Positions 17,413 through 25,637 of a stretch of 64,000 nucleotides of DNA are shown piece by piece. The stretch comes from Oceanococcus sp041619555 (GTDB lineage Bacteria; Pseudomonadota; Gammaproteobacteria; Nevskiales; Oceanococcaceae): positions 5,225-69,224 of the forward strand of contig JBFKDQ010000014.1 of NCBI GenBank assembly GCA_041619555.1, in the 5' to 3' direction. A program made the translations under genes and the position numbers. A model generated the notes under the pieces. It worked only from the letters and a program-made list of their open reading frames with translations. It made no database searches and was not told where the DNA came from. Within the stretch, counting starts at the first letter, position 1; every line of letters starts with the position of its first letter.

Positions 17413-18777
17413 GTGAAAAAGAGACTGAGCCAGGTGGATGCCGCATTTCTGCGGATGGAAACCAAACAGGCGCCGATGCATGTGGGATGTCTGATGACCT
17501 TCAAGCTGGCCCCGGGGGCGGGAACGGAATTTCTTGCCGAGATGGTTCAGCAGCTGCGGACCGACCCGTTCATGCCCGAGCCCTTTGCCTATCGTCTGGC
17601 CCAGGGCGCGCTATCCGATCTGGCGCCGGCCTGGGAGGAGTCGCCGATCGACATGGAGTTCCATGTGCGCCATTCGGCGCTGCCCTATCCAGGGGGCGAG
17701 CGCGAGCTCGGCGAATTGGTGGCGCGCTTGCATTCCAATCCCATGGATTTCACCCGCCCGCTGTGGGAATGCCACATCATCGAAGGCCTGGAGGGCGACC
17801 GCTTCGGGATCTACTTCAAGGCGCACCACTGCGCCATTGATGGCATGGGCGCCATGCGGCTGACCAAATTGTGGCTCAGTGATGATCCCACCGACATGCG
17901 TTGGCCCGGTGACAAACGCCTGAAGCAGCCGCAAACCCGGCTGGACAGAAGCCTGGCGAAAAAACTGGCCGGGGTGATCAAGGACGCCAGCAGTCAGGCC
18001 AAGGGTCTGGGGCAACTGGCAGGCAAGCTGGTGGAAATGAGTCTGGGCAAGGGCAGCACGGTGCGGGCCGCGATGGAGACGCCGGCCTCGATTTTCAACA
18101 AGCCGGTTTCACCGCAGCGTCGGCTGGGCACCCAATTGCTCGATCTGGCCCGGATCAAAGCATTGAGCAAGCGGCTGGAGGTCAGCGTCAATGACGTCAC
18201 CCTGGCGATCTGCTCCGGCGCCGTCCGGCGCTACCTTCTGGAGCATGATGCGCTGGGCACGAAGTCGCTGAATGCGTCGGTGCCGATCGGGCTTTCGCGC
18301 GAGGAGGGGCAGGGCGGTAACGCGGTGGCCGGCTTTGTCTGTCCGTTGGCCACCACCGAAGAAGACCCGTTGCAGCGGGTCAAGCTCATCCATGCCACGA
18401 CCACGCGGGCCAAGCAGGAACTGCTGAGCATGTCGCCGACCGCGCTGGAGCAGTTCACCTTGATGGGGCTGGCTCCGCTGATCGCCGGGCAGATCACCGG
18501 CACGCTGGCGAAAATGCCGCCGTTCTTCAATTTTGTGCTGTCGAACGTGGTGCTGACCAAGCACAAGCTCTATCTGCGGGGGGCAGAGCTTGAGGCCATG
18601 TATCCGATGTCCATCCTGTTCGATGGCTATGCGATGAACGTGACGGTGATCGGCTATGGCGAACATGTCTGCGTCGGTTTCATTGGTTGCCGGGATGCCG
18701 TTCCACATCTGCAGAAGCTGGCGGTCTATACCAGCGATGCGCTGGTGGAACTGGAGCAGGCGGCCGCCGGGCGCTAG
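17413..18777 (+). CDS. wax ester synthase/acyl-CoA:diacylglycerol acyltransferase (WS/DGAT)
   Basis: A 454-residue acyltransferase that esterifies fatty acyl-CoA with fatty alcohol or diacylglycerol to make storage lipid. The catalytic HHxxxDG motif is at residues 138-144 (HHCAIDG). The N-terminal LSQVDAAFLRMET, the central SVNDVTLAICSGAVRRYL and the C-terminal PFFNFVLSNV and MYPMSILFDGYAMNVTVIGY blocks are those of bacterial WS/DGATs, and the length is normal. The GTG at 17413 follows AAGGGGGAAAC and is preferred to the frame's earlier ATG. Presence implies wax-ester or triacylglycerol storage from surplus acyl-CoA. Confidence 0.93.
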   Translation: MKKRLSQVDAAFLRMETKQAPMHVGCLMTFKLAPGAGTEFLAEMVQQLRTDPFMPEPFAYRLAQGALSDLAPAWEESPIDMEFHVRHSALPYPGGERELGELVARLHSNPMDFTRPLWECHIIEGLEGDRFGIYFKAHHCAIDGMGAMRLTKLWLSDDPTDMRWPGDKRLKQPQTRLDRSLAKKLAGVIKDASSQAKGLGQLAGKLVEMSLGKGSTVRAAMETPASIFNKPVSPQRRLGTQLLDLARIKALSKRLEVSVNDVTLAICSGAVRRYLLEHDALGTKSLNASVPIGLSREEGQGGNAVAGFVCPLATTEEDPLQRVKLIHATTTRAKQELLSMSPTALEQFTLMGLAPLIAGQITGTLAKMPPFFNFVLSNVVLTKHKLYLRGAELEAMYPMSILFDGYAMNVTVIGYGEHVCVGFIGCRDAVPHLQKLAVYTSDALVELEQAAAGR

Positions 18778-18798
18778 GCCGGCCGCCCGCGCCAGGTT

Positions 18799-20022
18799 TC
18801 AGGCGGGCAGCAAGTCCGTCAGTGGGATCGACGGATCAGCCAGGGTCGCGGCCTCGGCGCGAACGCGGGCCGCGACGAGTTTCTTGGCCGCCATGAAGTC
18901 CTTGGGCTGGCTCACCGCGTCGGCGGCGATGATTTCGCCATCCCGCAGATAGAACAGGGAAAAACTGCGGGTGGCCGGGTCGCCACGCAGCACGCAGGTG
19001 TCGTAGCCTGCGGACAGGCCGACCATCTGCAGTTTGAGGTCATATTGATCCGACCAGAACCATGGCACCGGGTCATAGGGCTGCGGATTTCCGATCAGGG
19101 CTGCGGCCACGCAACGCGCCTGTTCCATCGCGTTGTTGACCGATTCCAGGCGCACCCGACGACCGTAGAATGCACTGGGAAGATTGCTGCAGTCGCCGGC
19201 GGCATAGATGTCCGGATCGGAAGTCTGGCCGAACTCGTTGACCACGATGCCATTGTCGACCGCAAGCCCGGCATTTGCGGCCAGTTCGGTGTTGGCGATC
19301 AGGCCGATGCCGACGATCACCAGATCGGCCGGAATCTGCTCGCCATCACGGAGCAGGACATGGCTGACCCGCGGCGAGCCGACAAGGCCGCTGACGCTGG
19401 CGTCGGTACGGATTTGTACCCCCGCTTCACGGTGCACCTGTTCGAAGAAGGTCGAAATCTGCGGCGCGGTGACGCGGGCGAGGACGCGCGGCAGGCCCTC
19501 CAGTACCGTGACATTGAGGCCCAGCTTGCGGGCCACTGCGGCCACCTCCAGGCCGATGAAACCGCCGCCGATGATCACCAGATGGCGCCCTTCGGTGCAC
19601 TCGGCGCGAATGGCATCGACATCCTTGATGCTGCGCAGTTCAAACACGTTGTCTGCGTCGGCGCCTGCCACCGGCAACGGGCGCGCACGCCCGCCGGTGC
19701 ACAACACCAGCTTGTCGTAGCTCAGCACTTGACCATCAGCAAGTTCGACCTGATGTTCGGCTGGTCGGATGCTGCTCACCCGTGAATCGGTGCGCAGATC
19801 GATGCGGTTTTTTTCCAGGATCGGTGCCTTCATCACCTGCAGGCTCTCGATGCTGGCTTCGCCCGCCAGATAGGCCTTGGACAGCGGCGGACGGCGATAG
19901 GGCAGCTGTGCTTCCTCGCCGATCAGCGTGATGTCGCCTTCATATCCGCGCTTGCGCAGGTCCTGGGCGACGGTGGCGCCGGCCTGGCCGCCGCCGATGA
20001 TCAATACGTTCTTCATGCTCAT
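18799..20022 (-). CDS. NAD(P)H-dependent ferredoxin/rubredoxin reductase (FAD)
   Basis: A 407-residue FAD flavoprotein of the BphA4/CamA/rubredoxin-reductase family. It has an N-terminal FAD-binding GGGQAG loop, the LPYRRPPLSKAYL segment and a second nucleotide-binding motif, GGGFIGLEVAA. The IYAAGDCSNLP FAD motif and a C-terminal domain around VPWFWSDQYDLKLQMVG are also present. It moves electrons from NAD(P)H to a small iron-sulfur protein or rubredoxin, so the rubredoxin at 12105 is a natural partner. Start at ATG 20022, or two codons later at 20016. Confidence 0.9.
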   Translation of the reverse strand: MSMKNVLIIGGGQAGATVAQDLRKRGYEGDITLIGEEAQLPYRRPPLSKAYLAGEASIESLQVMKAPILEKNRIDLRTDSRVSSIRPAEHQVELADGQVLSYDKLVLCTGGRARPLPVAGADADNVFELRSIKDVDAIRAECTEGRHLVIIGGGFIGLEVAAVARKLGLNVTVLEGLPRVLARVTAPQISTFFEQVHREAGVQIRTDASVSGLVGSPRVSHVLLRDGEQIPADLVIVGIGLIANTELAANAGLAVDNGIVVNEFGQTSDPDIYAAGDCSNLPSAFYGRRVRLESVNNAMEQARCVAAALIGNPQPYDPVPWFWSDQYDLKLQMVGLSAGYDTCVLRGDPATRSFSLFYLRDGEIIAADAVSQPKDFMAAKKLVAARVRAEAATLADPSIPLTDLLPA

Positions 20023-20112
20023 GTGTGGTTCTCAAAGCTTGGGGGCGGCGCGCCGGCGGGTGCCGGTGTGCCGGGAATCGATGGCGGGGCGATCCGGCGG
20101 GAAGCAACAGGC

Positions 20113-20535
20113 TCAGATGTGTTCGCCGCGGTAGATGGCCCAGTTCTTGTCCGTTTCCTGCACCTTGACTTCATACAGCAGTTCGCCGAAACGGGCATGC
20201 AAGACCTGCCAGAACAGCACGGCGAGATTTTCCGATGTCGGATTGATCCCGGCGCACAGGGGCGAGTCATGGTTCAGGTGGCGCTGGTCGGTATCTTCCA
20301 GGATCAGTTCCTTGAGCGCATCCCTCACTTCGGTGAGGTTGACGATGACCCCGGTGATCGGGTCCACCGGTCCGCGCAGGGTGACATCCATGTGATAGTT
20401 GTGGCCATGGCCGAACTCGCGCGCGCAGGGCCCGAACAGGCGATGGTTGTCCTCCGCGCTCAGCGCATCGGACCAGAGCCGATGGGCGGCACAGAAATGT
20501 TCGCGCCGGGTGAGATAGACGATCGGTCTAGTCAT
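20113..20535 (-). CDS. 6-pyruvoyltetrahydropterin synthase/QueD family, CX5HGH type
   Basis: A 140-residue member of the COG0720 family, which acts on dihydroneopterin triphosphate. Zinc ligands are His18 (CAAHRL) and His43 and His45 (FGHGHNY), and the catalytic cysteine is Cys37. The spacing is C-x5-HGH, reported for tetrahydropterin-forming PTPS enzymes, rather than the C-x3-HGH of typical QueD (queuosine synthesis). The ATG at 20535 is chosen over an upstream in-frame start because it gives the usual N-terminus. It overlaps the upstream SDR gene by 8 nt. No queC, queE or queF is nearby. Biopterin versus queuosine remains open. Confidence 0.85.
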   Translation of the reverse strand: MTRPIVYLTRREHFCAAHRLWSDALSAEDNHRLFGPCAREFGHGHNYHMDVTLRGPVDPITGVIVNLTEVRDALKELILEDTDQRHLNHDSPLCAGINPTSENLAVLFWQVLHARFGELLYEVKVQETDKNWAIYRGEHI

Positions 20536-21226
20536 TGCAGTGGATCTCGATGGTCGTGCCACTGATCGGGCCGGAGCGGTGCCGATCCAGCAGAAAGGCC
20601 ACGCTGGGGGCGACCTCTTCCGGCAGGGTGCGCGGGCTGAGCCCCAGTTGGGCCAGCATCGCGGTGCGCATCATGCCCGGCGCGATGGCGTTGACGCGGA
20701 TTTCGTGAGCCTTGCCATCCTTGGCCAGGGCCTCGGTCATGCCGACCACCGCATGTTTGGATGCGGCATAGGCGCTGAAGCCGGGGAACGCCTGCATGCC
20801 CCGGATGCCGGCCAGCGAGGTGATGTTGACGATGTCGCCGCCCGAGCCGCGGCGGTGCCAGAAGTTCATCGCCGCATGGCAACAATTGAAACAGCCATTG
20901 ACGTTGATGGCCTGGACCGCGGCGAAGGCCTGCGGGTCGAGGCTGTCCAGAATATCGCCCTGGCCCAGCACCGCGGCGGCGTTCACCAGGGCGCTGGGGC
21001 GGAAATCTTCGATGGCTTGGCGCACCGCCTCGGCTTCGGCCACGTCCAGGACATAACACTGCACCTTCGCGCCAGCGGCGCGCAGGCCTTCAGCGGTGCG
21101 TTCCAGGGCCTCGGCGCGGCGTCCGGAGATGCCGATGCGCCAGCCTTGCTGTGCCAGCAGGGTGGCGGTGGCGGCGCCCAGGCCGCTGCCGCCGCCAGTG
21201 ATGAATACCGCTTGATCTGTGCTCAT
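20528..21226 (-). CDS. short-chain dehydrogenase/reductase, possibly pterin-linked
   Basis: A 232-residue classical SDR. It has the GGGSGLG cofactor loop, NAAAVLG, a catalytic Ser in VNITSLAG, YAASK as the Tyr/Lys pair and NAIAPGMMRT. It is translationally coupled to the downstream PTPS gene (8-nt overlap). Because sepiapterin reductase, which completes tetrahydrobiopterin synthesis, is also an SDR, a pterin role is plausible but not shown by any diagnostic residue. A GTG start six codons upstream (21244) is possible; the ATG at 21226 directly precedes the fold. Confidence 0.82.
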   Translation of the reverse strand: MSTDQAVFITGGGSGLGAATATLLAQQGWRIGISGRRAEALERTAEGLRAAGAKVQCYVLDVAEAEAVRQAIEDFRPSALVNAAAVLGQGDILDSLDPQAFAAVQAINVNGCFNCCHAAMNFWHRRGSGGDIVNITSLAGIRGMQAFPGFSAYAASKHAVVGMTEALAKDGKAHEIRVNAIAPGMMRTAMLAQLGLSPRTLPEEVAPSVAFLLDRHRSGPISGTTIEIHCND

Positions 21227-21275
21227 GCCTTCCAGTTCAATCACAACGGGCGACGCTGATCCGCCGCGCTGGGGA

Positions 21276-23171
21276 CTATCCCGGATGGGGATGGCCCAGG
21301 CCGTTCAGGGCCTCGGCAATCTCTTCCAGAATTTTCGGATCGTCAATGGTAGCAGGGACGGCGAAATCCTGGCCGTCGGCGATCTTGCGCATGGTGCCGC
21401 GCAGCACCTTGCCCGAGCGGGTCTTGGGCAAGCGCTCGACCACGGTGGCGAGCTTGAAAGCGGCGACCGCGCCGATGTTCTCGCGGACCCTGGCGATGAG
21501 CTCGCGGATGATCTCTTCCGGGGCCTGCTCAATGCCGGCCTTGAGCACCACCAGTCCTACCGGGAGCTGGCCCTTGAGCGCATCGCGGACGCCGATCACG
21601 GCGCATTCCGCGACGGCCGGATGGGCGCTGAGGATCTCTTCCATCGCGCCGGTGGACAGCCGGTGGCCGGCGACATTGATGATGTCATCGATGCGCGACA
21701 TGATGGAAATATAGCCGTCGCTGTCGCAAAAGCCCGCGTCGCCGGTGAGATAGTAGCCGGGATAGCGGGCCAGATAATTGTCCCGGTAGCCCGCTTCGTT
21801 TTCCCACATGGTCAGCAGGGTGCCGGGCGGCAGCGGGAGCCGGATCACCAGATTGCCGATCGCGTTGGCGCCGAGTTCATTGCCGGCATCGTCAAGCACA
21901 CGGATATCGAATCCCGGCACGGGTACGGCGGCCGATCCGGGCTTGATCGGCATGGCCTCAAGTCCCAGGCAGTTGGCGATGGCCGGCCAGCCCAGTTCGG
22001 TCTGCCACCAGTGATCAATGACCGGAACCTTGAGCTGGGCGCTGGCCCATTCGATGGTATCGGGGTCCGAGCGTTCGCCGGCCAGAAACAGGGTTTGCAG
22101 CGAGGAGGTGTCGTAGGCTTGCCGCAGCCGGCCGGCCGGATCCTCCTTCTTGATTGCGCGGAAGGCGGTCGGCGCGGTGAACAAGGTCTTGATCCGATGT
22201 TCGGCGATCATCCGCCAGAAGGCGCCGGCATCCGGGGTGCCTACTGGCTTGCCCTCATACATCACCGTGGTCGCGCCGATCAGCAGCGGGGCATAGACGA
22301 TGTAGGAGTGCCCCACCACCCAGCCGACATCCGAGGCGGCCCAGAACACATCGCCGGCCTGGACCTTGTACACCGCGCGCATGGAATAGGCCATGGCGAC
22401 GGCATGGCCGCCGTGATCCCGGACCACGCCCTTGGGCTTGCCGGTGGTGCCCGAGGTGTAGAGCACATACAGGGGATCGGTGGCCTCCACGCTGAGGCAG
22501 GGCGCCGGACTTGCCTTCTGCATCAGGTCCTGCCAGTCATGATCCCGGCCGGGGTTCATGCTGGCGCTGCATTGCTCGCGCTGCAGGATGACGCAGGCGC
22601 CGACCTGGTGGTCGCTCAACTCCAGGGCGCTGTCCAGCAGTGGTTTGTATTCGATGATGCGGCCCGGTTCGATGCCGCAGGAGGCGGAAATGACAACGCG
22701 CGGCTGCGCCGCATCGATGCGCTTGGCCAGTTCGGCGGCCGCAAACCCGCCGAAGACCACCGAGTGAATGGCGCCGATGCGAGCGCAGGCCAGCATGGCA
22801 ATGGCCGCTTCCGGCACCATGGGCAGATAGATCACCACGCGGTCGCCCTTGTCAACGCCGAGATCGCGCAGGGCGCCGGCGCATCGCGCCACCTCATCCA
22901 GCAATTCGGTGTAGGTGTAGCGTCGCTGCGTGCCGGTCACGGGAGAATCGTAGATCAATGCGGTCTGCGCACCACGCCCGGACTCGCAATGCCGATCCAG
23001 GGCGTTGTAGCAGGTGTTCAGGCGGCCACCGGAAAACCATCGATACATCGGTGCCTGACTGGCGTCCAGCACCTCGTTCCAGGGCTCATCCCAGCTGATC
23101 TGTCTGGCCTGTTCCGCCCAGAATTCGGCGGGCTCGTCAATTGAAGCGCGGTAGCTGGCGTGATAGCTCAT
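21276..23171 (-). CDS. prpE: propionyl-CoA synthetase-type acyl-CoA ligase
   Basis: A 631-residue AMP-forming ligase of the acetyl/propionyl-CoA synthetase group, which makes acyl-CoA from short acids, ATP and CoA. It shows the ACS N-terminal segment (SYRASIDEPAEFWAEQ), the P-loop YTSGTTGKPKG and WWQTELGWP. The WQTE-type motif with following GWP is as in PrpE. YLTGD, the SRIDDIINVAGHRLSTGAMEE hinge and the C-terminal acylation-site lysine motif RSGKVLRGTMR are also present. Length fits PrpE. It overlaps the downstream-transcribed partner at 23168 by four bases, so ligase and esterase are co-expressed. Confidence 0.88.
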   Translation of the reverse strand: MSYHASYRASIDEPAEFWAEQARQISWDEPWNEVLDASQAPMYRWFSGGRLNTCYNALDRHCESGRGAQTALIYDSPVTGTQRRYTYTELLDEVARCAGALRDLGVDKGDRVVIYLPMVPEAAIAMLACARIGAIHSVVFGGFAAAELAKRIDAAQPRVVISASCGIEPGRIIEYKPLLDSALELSDHQVGACVILQREQCSASMNPGRDHDWQDLMQKASPAPCLSVEATDPLYVLYTSGTTGKPKGVVRDHGGHAVAMAYSMRAVYKVQAGDVFWAASDVGWVVGHSYIVYAPLLIGATTVMYEGKPVGTPDAGAFWRMIAEHRIKTLFTAPTAFRAIKKEDPAGRLRQAYDTSSLQTLFLAGERSDPDTIEWASAQLKVPVIDHWWQTELGWPAIANCLGLEAMPIKPGSAAVPVPGFDIRVLDDAGNELGANAIGNLVIRLPLPPGTLLTMWENEAGYRDNYLARYPGYYLTGDAGFCDSDGYISIMSRIDDIINVAGHRLSTGAMEEILSAHPAVAECAVIGVRDALKGQLPVGLVVLKAGIEQAPEEIIRELIARVRENIGAVAAFKLATVVERLPKTRSGKVLRGTMRKIADGQDFAVPATIDDPKILEEIAEALNGLGHPHPG

Positions 23172-24148
23172 GATGGCGTTTCCTTGGCTCTGGTCTTTGC
23201 CGGGCCTGCGATGTGCTGGGCAATGAAATCGATCATGTCATCGCGGGCCTGAAGGGCCTCTGGCAGAAGGCGAATAAAGAGGGGGAAGGCATGCGGCAAC
23301 AGCGGCCAGACGTCGACCCGGGTGGTGACCCCGGCCTGGCGGGCGTGGGTGGCGGTGATCAGGGTGTCGTCCAGCAAGACCTCGGTCTCGCCGACGAGAA
23401 AAAACAGGGGCGGAAAGCCGCGGCAATCGGCGTAGATCGGCGACAGTTCGGGGTCGGTCGCGTCCTGATCGCCGATGTACAGCTGCAGCATCGAGGCCAT
23501 CGCGTGGATCGGGATCAGCGGGTCGCGGCGGCAGTTGGTGACCCGTGAGAGCGGTACATGGACGCGCGCCAGTTCGCAGACCGGGCTGATCGGGATGGCG
23601 CAGGCCGGCATCGGCCAGTTGTTTTCGCGGATGCGCTGCAGCAGGCCCAGGGTCAGATTGCCGCCGGCAGACTCGCCCGCGATGACAATGCGCCGGGGCT
23701 GGAAACCGGCGTCCAGCAGGCCTCGATAGGCACGTTCGCAGTCATCCAGGGCCGCCGGGTATTTGTGCAGGGGCGCGAGCCGGTAGTCCGGCATGAAGCC
23801 GATCGCGTCAAGCCGTCGGCACAGGCGCGCCAGCAGTTCAAGGTGGACCTCCGGCACCGCGGGGATCAGGAAGCCGCCTCCGTGCAGATACAGAATGGCG
23901 AGCTTGTCGCTTTGCGTGAAGTCGCCAACAATCGGGCCCGGCACGCCGTTGATGTAGCGGTCATAATCGATGGGCAGATCCTGCAGGCGGATCTGCCAGC
24001 GGGCCGCTAGGCGAACATGGTTCTTGACCATGCCGAATACGGAAACCCGTGAAAAAATGCGGATCATGGGCTTGACGACCCAGCGCAGAAAGCCGACGAA
24101 AAAACGGCTTCTGCGGCTGATTGCCACGTCTTTGACTGTGTAGTTCAT
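23168..24148 (-). CDS. alpha/beta hydrolase, hormone-sensitive-lipase (HSL) type esterase
   Basis: A 326-residue esterase of the HSL family. HGGG (residues 89-92) forms the oxyanion hole, the nucleophile Ser160 is in GESAGG, and the acid and histidine are likely in ATDPELSP...VGETEVLLDD and LLPHAFPLF. There is no secretion signal, so it is probably cytosolic. It is the first gene of a transcript with the acyl-CoA ligase (ATGA overlap). An ester-to-acid-to-acyl-CoA sequence is therefore suggested. Confidence 0.88.
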   Translation of the reverse strand: MNYTVKDVAISRRSRFFVGFLRWVVKPMIRIFSRVSVFGMVKNHVRLAARWQIRLQDLPIDYDRYINGVPGPIVGDFTQSDKLAILYLHGGGFLIPAVPEVHLELLARLCRRLDAIGFMPDYRLAPLHKYPAALDDCERAYRGLLDAGFQPRRIVIAGESAGGNLTLGLLQRIRENNWPMPACAIPISPVCELARVHVPLSRVTNCRRDPLIPIHAMASMLQLYIGDQDATDPELSPIYADCRGFPPLFFLVGETEVLLDDTLITATHARQAGVTTRVDVWPLLPHAFPLFIRLLPEALQARDDMIDFIAQHIAGPAKTRAKETPS

Positions 24149-24295
24149 GATGGCAGTCTGGCAGGCGCATGGGGACGAAACATCATCCTAATAGGCGAGT
24201 TGTCGAGCGGACCCGGATGGGGTGGCTGCCGCACTGTTCGGCGGTCATGAAGCGTGGGTGTTCGGCGGTCGAGGTGACTGAAAATCGGAGGCGAT

Positions 24296-24799
24296 GTGAC
24301 AGAAAAGATGCGAACACTGGGCTTGTTGCGCCATGGCAAGGCCAGGGCGGACCATGGCGAGGGTGATTTCGCCCGTGCCCTCAAAGGCCACGGGCGGCGG
24401 CAGATCCTCCACATGGCTCGGGTGCTGTGCGAGGCTGCGCCGCCCCAGCGTCTGCTGGTGTCGACTGCGCAACGCACGCGCGAAACCGCGCAGATCCTGC
24501 TCGAGGAGTTCGCCGGCGCGGTTCAGGTGGAGCATCTTGATGCGCTGTATCTGGCCTCGCCACAGACCCTGCTGGAATGCATCGCCCGGGTTCCGGACAA
24601 TGTGCAGCGTGTTCTGGTGGTCGGCCACAACCCCGGTCTGAGCGAGCTTGCGCAGAGCTTGCTCTGGCCTGAGCGCCTGGCAGACCTGCCCACAGGTAGC
24701 CTGGTGGAACTCGATACGGGGCTTGGCTGGAGCCAGTTGGTGCGCGGGGGTGGTCGCCTGCGGCGCTGGCTTGACCCGGATGAGATGGATCTGAGCTGA
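24296..24799 (+). CDS. sixA: SixA-type phosphohistidine phosphatase
   Basis: A 167-residue histidine-phosphatase-superfamily protein. The catalytic RHG is at residues 12-14 (LLRHGKA), STAQRTRETA is the conserved arginine region, and the second histidine is in VVGHNPG. Size and motifs match SixA, which dephosphorylates histidine-containing phosphotransfer proteins. A GGAGG ribosome site precedes the GTG at 24296. It stands alone between oppositely oriented and unrelated genes. Confidence 0.87.
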   Translation: MTEKMRTLGLLRHGKARADHGEGDFARALKGHGRRQILHMARVLCEAAPPQRLLVSTAQRTRETAQILLEEFAGAVQVEHLDALYLASPQTLLECIARVPDNVQRVLVVGHNPGLSELAQSLLWPERLADLPTGSLVELDTGLGWSQLVRGGGRLRRWLDPDEMDLS

Positions 24800-25007
24800 G
24801 CCCTGAGGGCTGGCTGGTGGCAAGCCTGCGATGTTTGCGCGTCCCAGTTTGGCGTGAGCGCGGCGGGCTTCAAGGGAGTCGCAGCCTTCTGCCGGCAGAG
24901 GCTTGCACAGGCTGGGGGCCGTGTTTGGCGGCAGGAATCCTGCGCCGCGGTCGCCAGACACGTAAAATCGGGGCCTGTATTTCAACCAAGCTGGATTCGC
25001 GACGCCG
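24800..25007. other. intergenic region, nothing assigned
   Basis: There is no gene in this 208-nt stretch. A TAAAAT box at 24963-24968 could be the -10 element of the DUF2058 gene, but no matching -35 was recognised. Confidence 0.3.
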
Positions 25008-25556
25008 ATGACCACTTCGCTCAGAGATCAACTGGCCAAGGCCGGGCTGGTCAGCAAGAAACCGCAGAATCAGAAAAAGAAGCGCGGCCCCAAAAGCCAG
25101 CAGATCAAGGCGAGGCAGCAGGAACGCAGCCAGCGCGATCAGGAATTGCAAGCGCTGGAGGCGCATAAACGCAACCGCGACCGGGAGCTGAACGCGCAGC
25201 GTGAACAGCAGCGCAAAGCGCGTGAGCAGGCCGAGTGGGTGCGTCAGCTCATCGGCTCCCATGCCGTGAAGAAGCAGACGCCGGGCGACGCCGACACCGC
25301 CTTTCATTTCAGCCTGGATGGCAAGATCCATCATCTGTACACCGGTGGTGCGCAACGCACGGAGCTTGCGTCCGGGCGGCTGGGGATCGTCTGGTTTGAT
25401 GGGCAGTATCATTTCCTGCCGCGCGGCATAGTCGAGAAGCTGCAGGAAAAGATTGCCCGGCGAACCTGGCTTAGTCCGCCGGACGAGGGCGAGCAAAAGG
25501 CGGACAGTGACGATCCCTATGCCGAGTTCAAGGTGCCCGATGATCTGATGTGGTAG
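25008..25556 (+). CDS. DUF2058 family protein
   Basis: A 182-residue soluble, highly charged protein of the DUF2058 family (YaiL in Escherichia coli). Residues 1-85 are lysine/arginine/glutamine-rich, with a likely coiled coil (NQKKKRGPKSQQIKARQQER...). A small C-terminal domain follows, with FHFSLDGKIHHLYT and IVWFDGQYHFLPRGIVEKL. The function of the family is not established; nucleic-acid or ribosome association is suggested only by the basic N-terminus. Confidence 0.87.
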   Translation: MTTSLRDQLAKAGLVSKKPQNQKKKRGPKSQQIKARQQERSQRDQELQALEAHKRNRDRELNAQREQQRKAREQAEWVRQLIGSHAVKKQTPGDADTAFHFSLDGKIHHLYTGGAQRTELASGRLGIVWFDGQYHFLPRGIVEKLQEKIARRTWLSPPDEGEQKADSDDPYAEFKVPDDLMW

Positions 25557-25637
25557 ACCGCTGGTCGCTGTTGCCTGAATTTTCCATGCAGCGTAGTGTC
25601 AATCTGTGGTCATTATTCAAGTCTTGGAGGGCTGAAC

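Noticed and set aside
21219..23144. 641-codon plus-strand frame opposite the propionyl-CoA synthetase
   Set aside because: Antisense to a gene with all AMP-forming ligase motifs; its own sequence is low in structure and His/Gly-rich.
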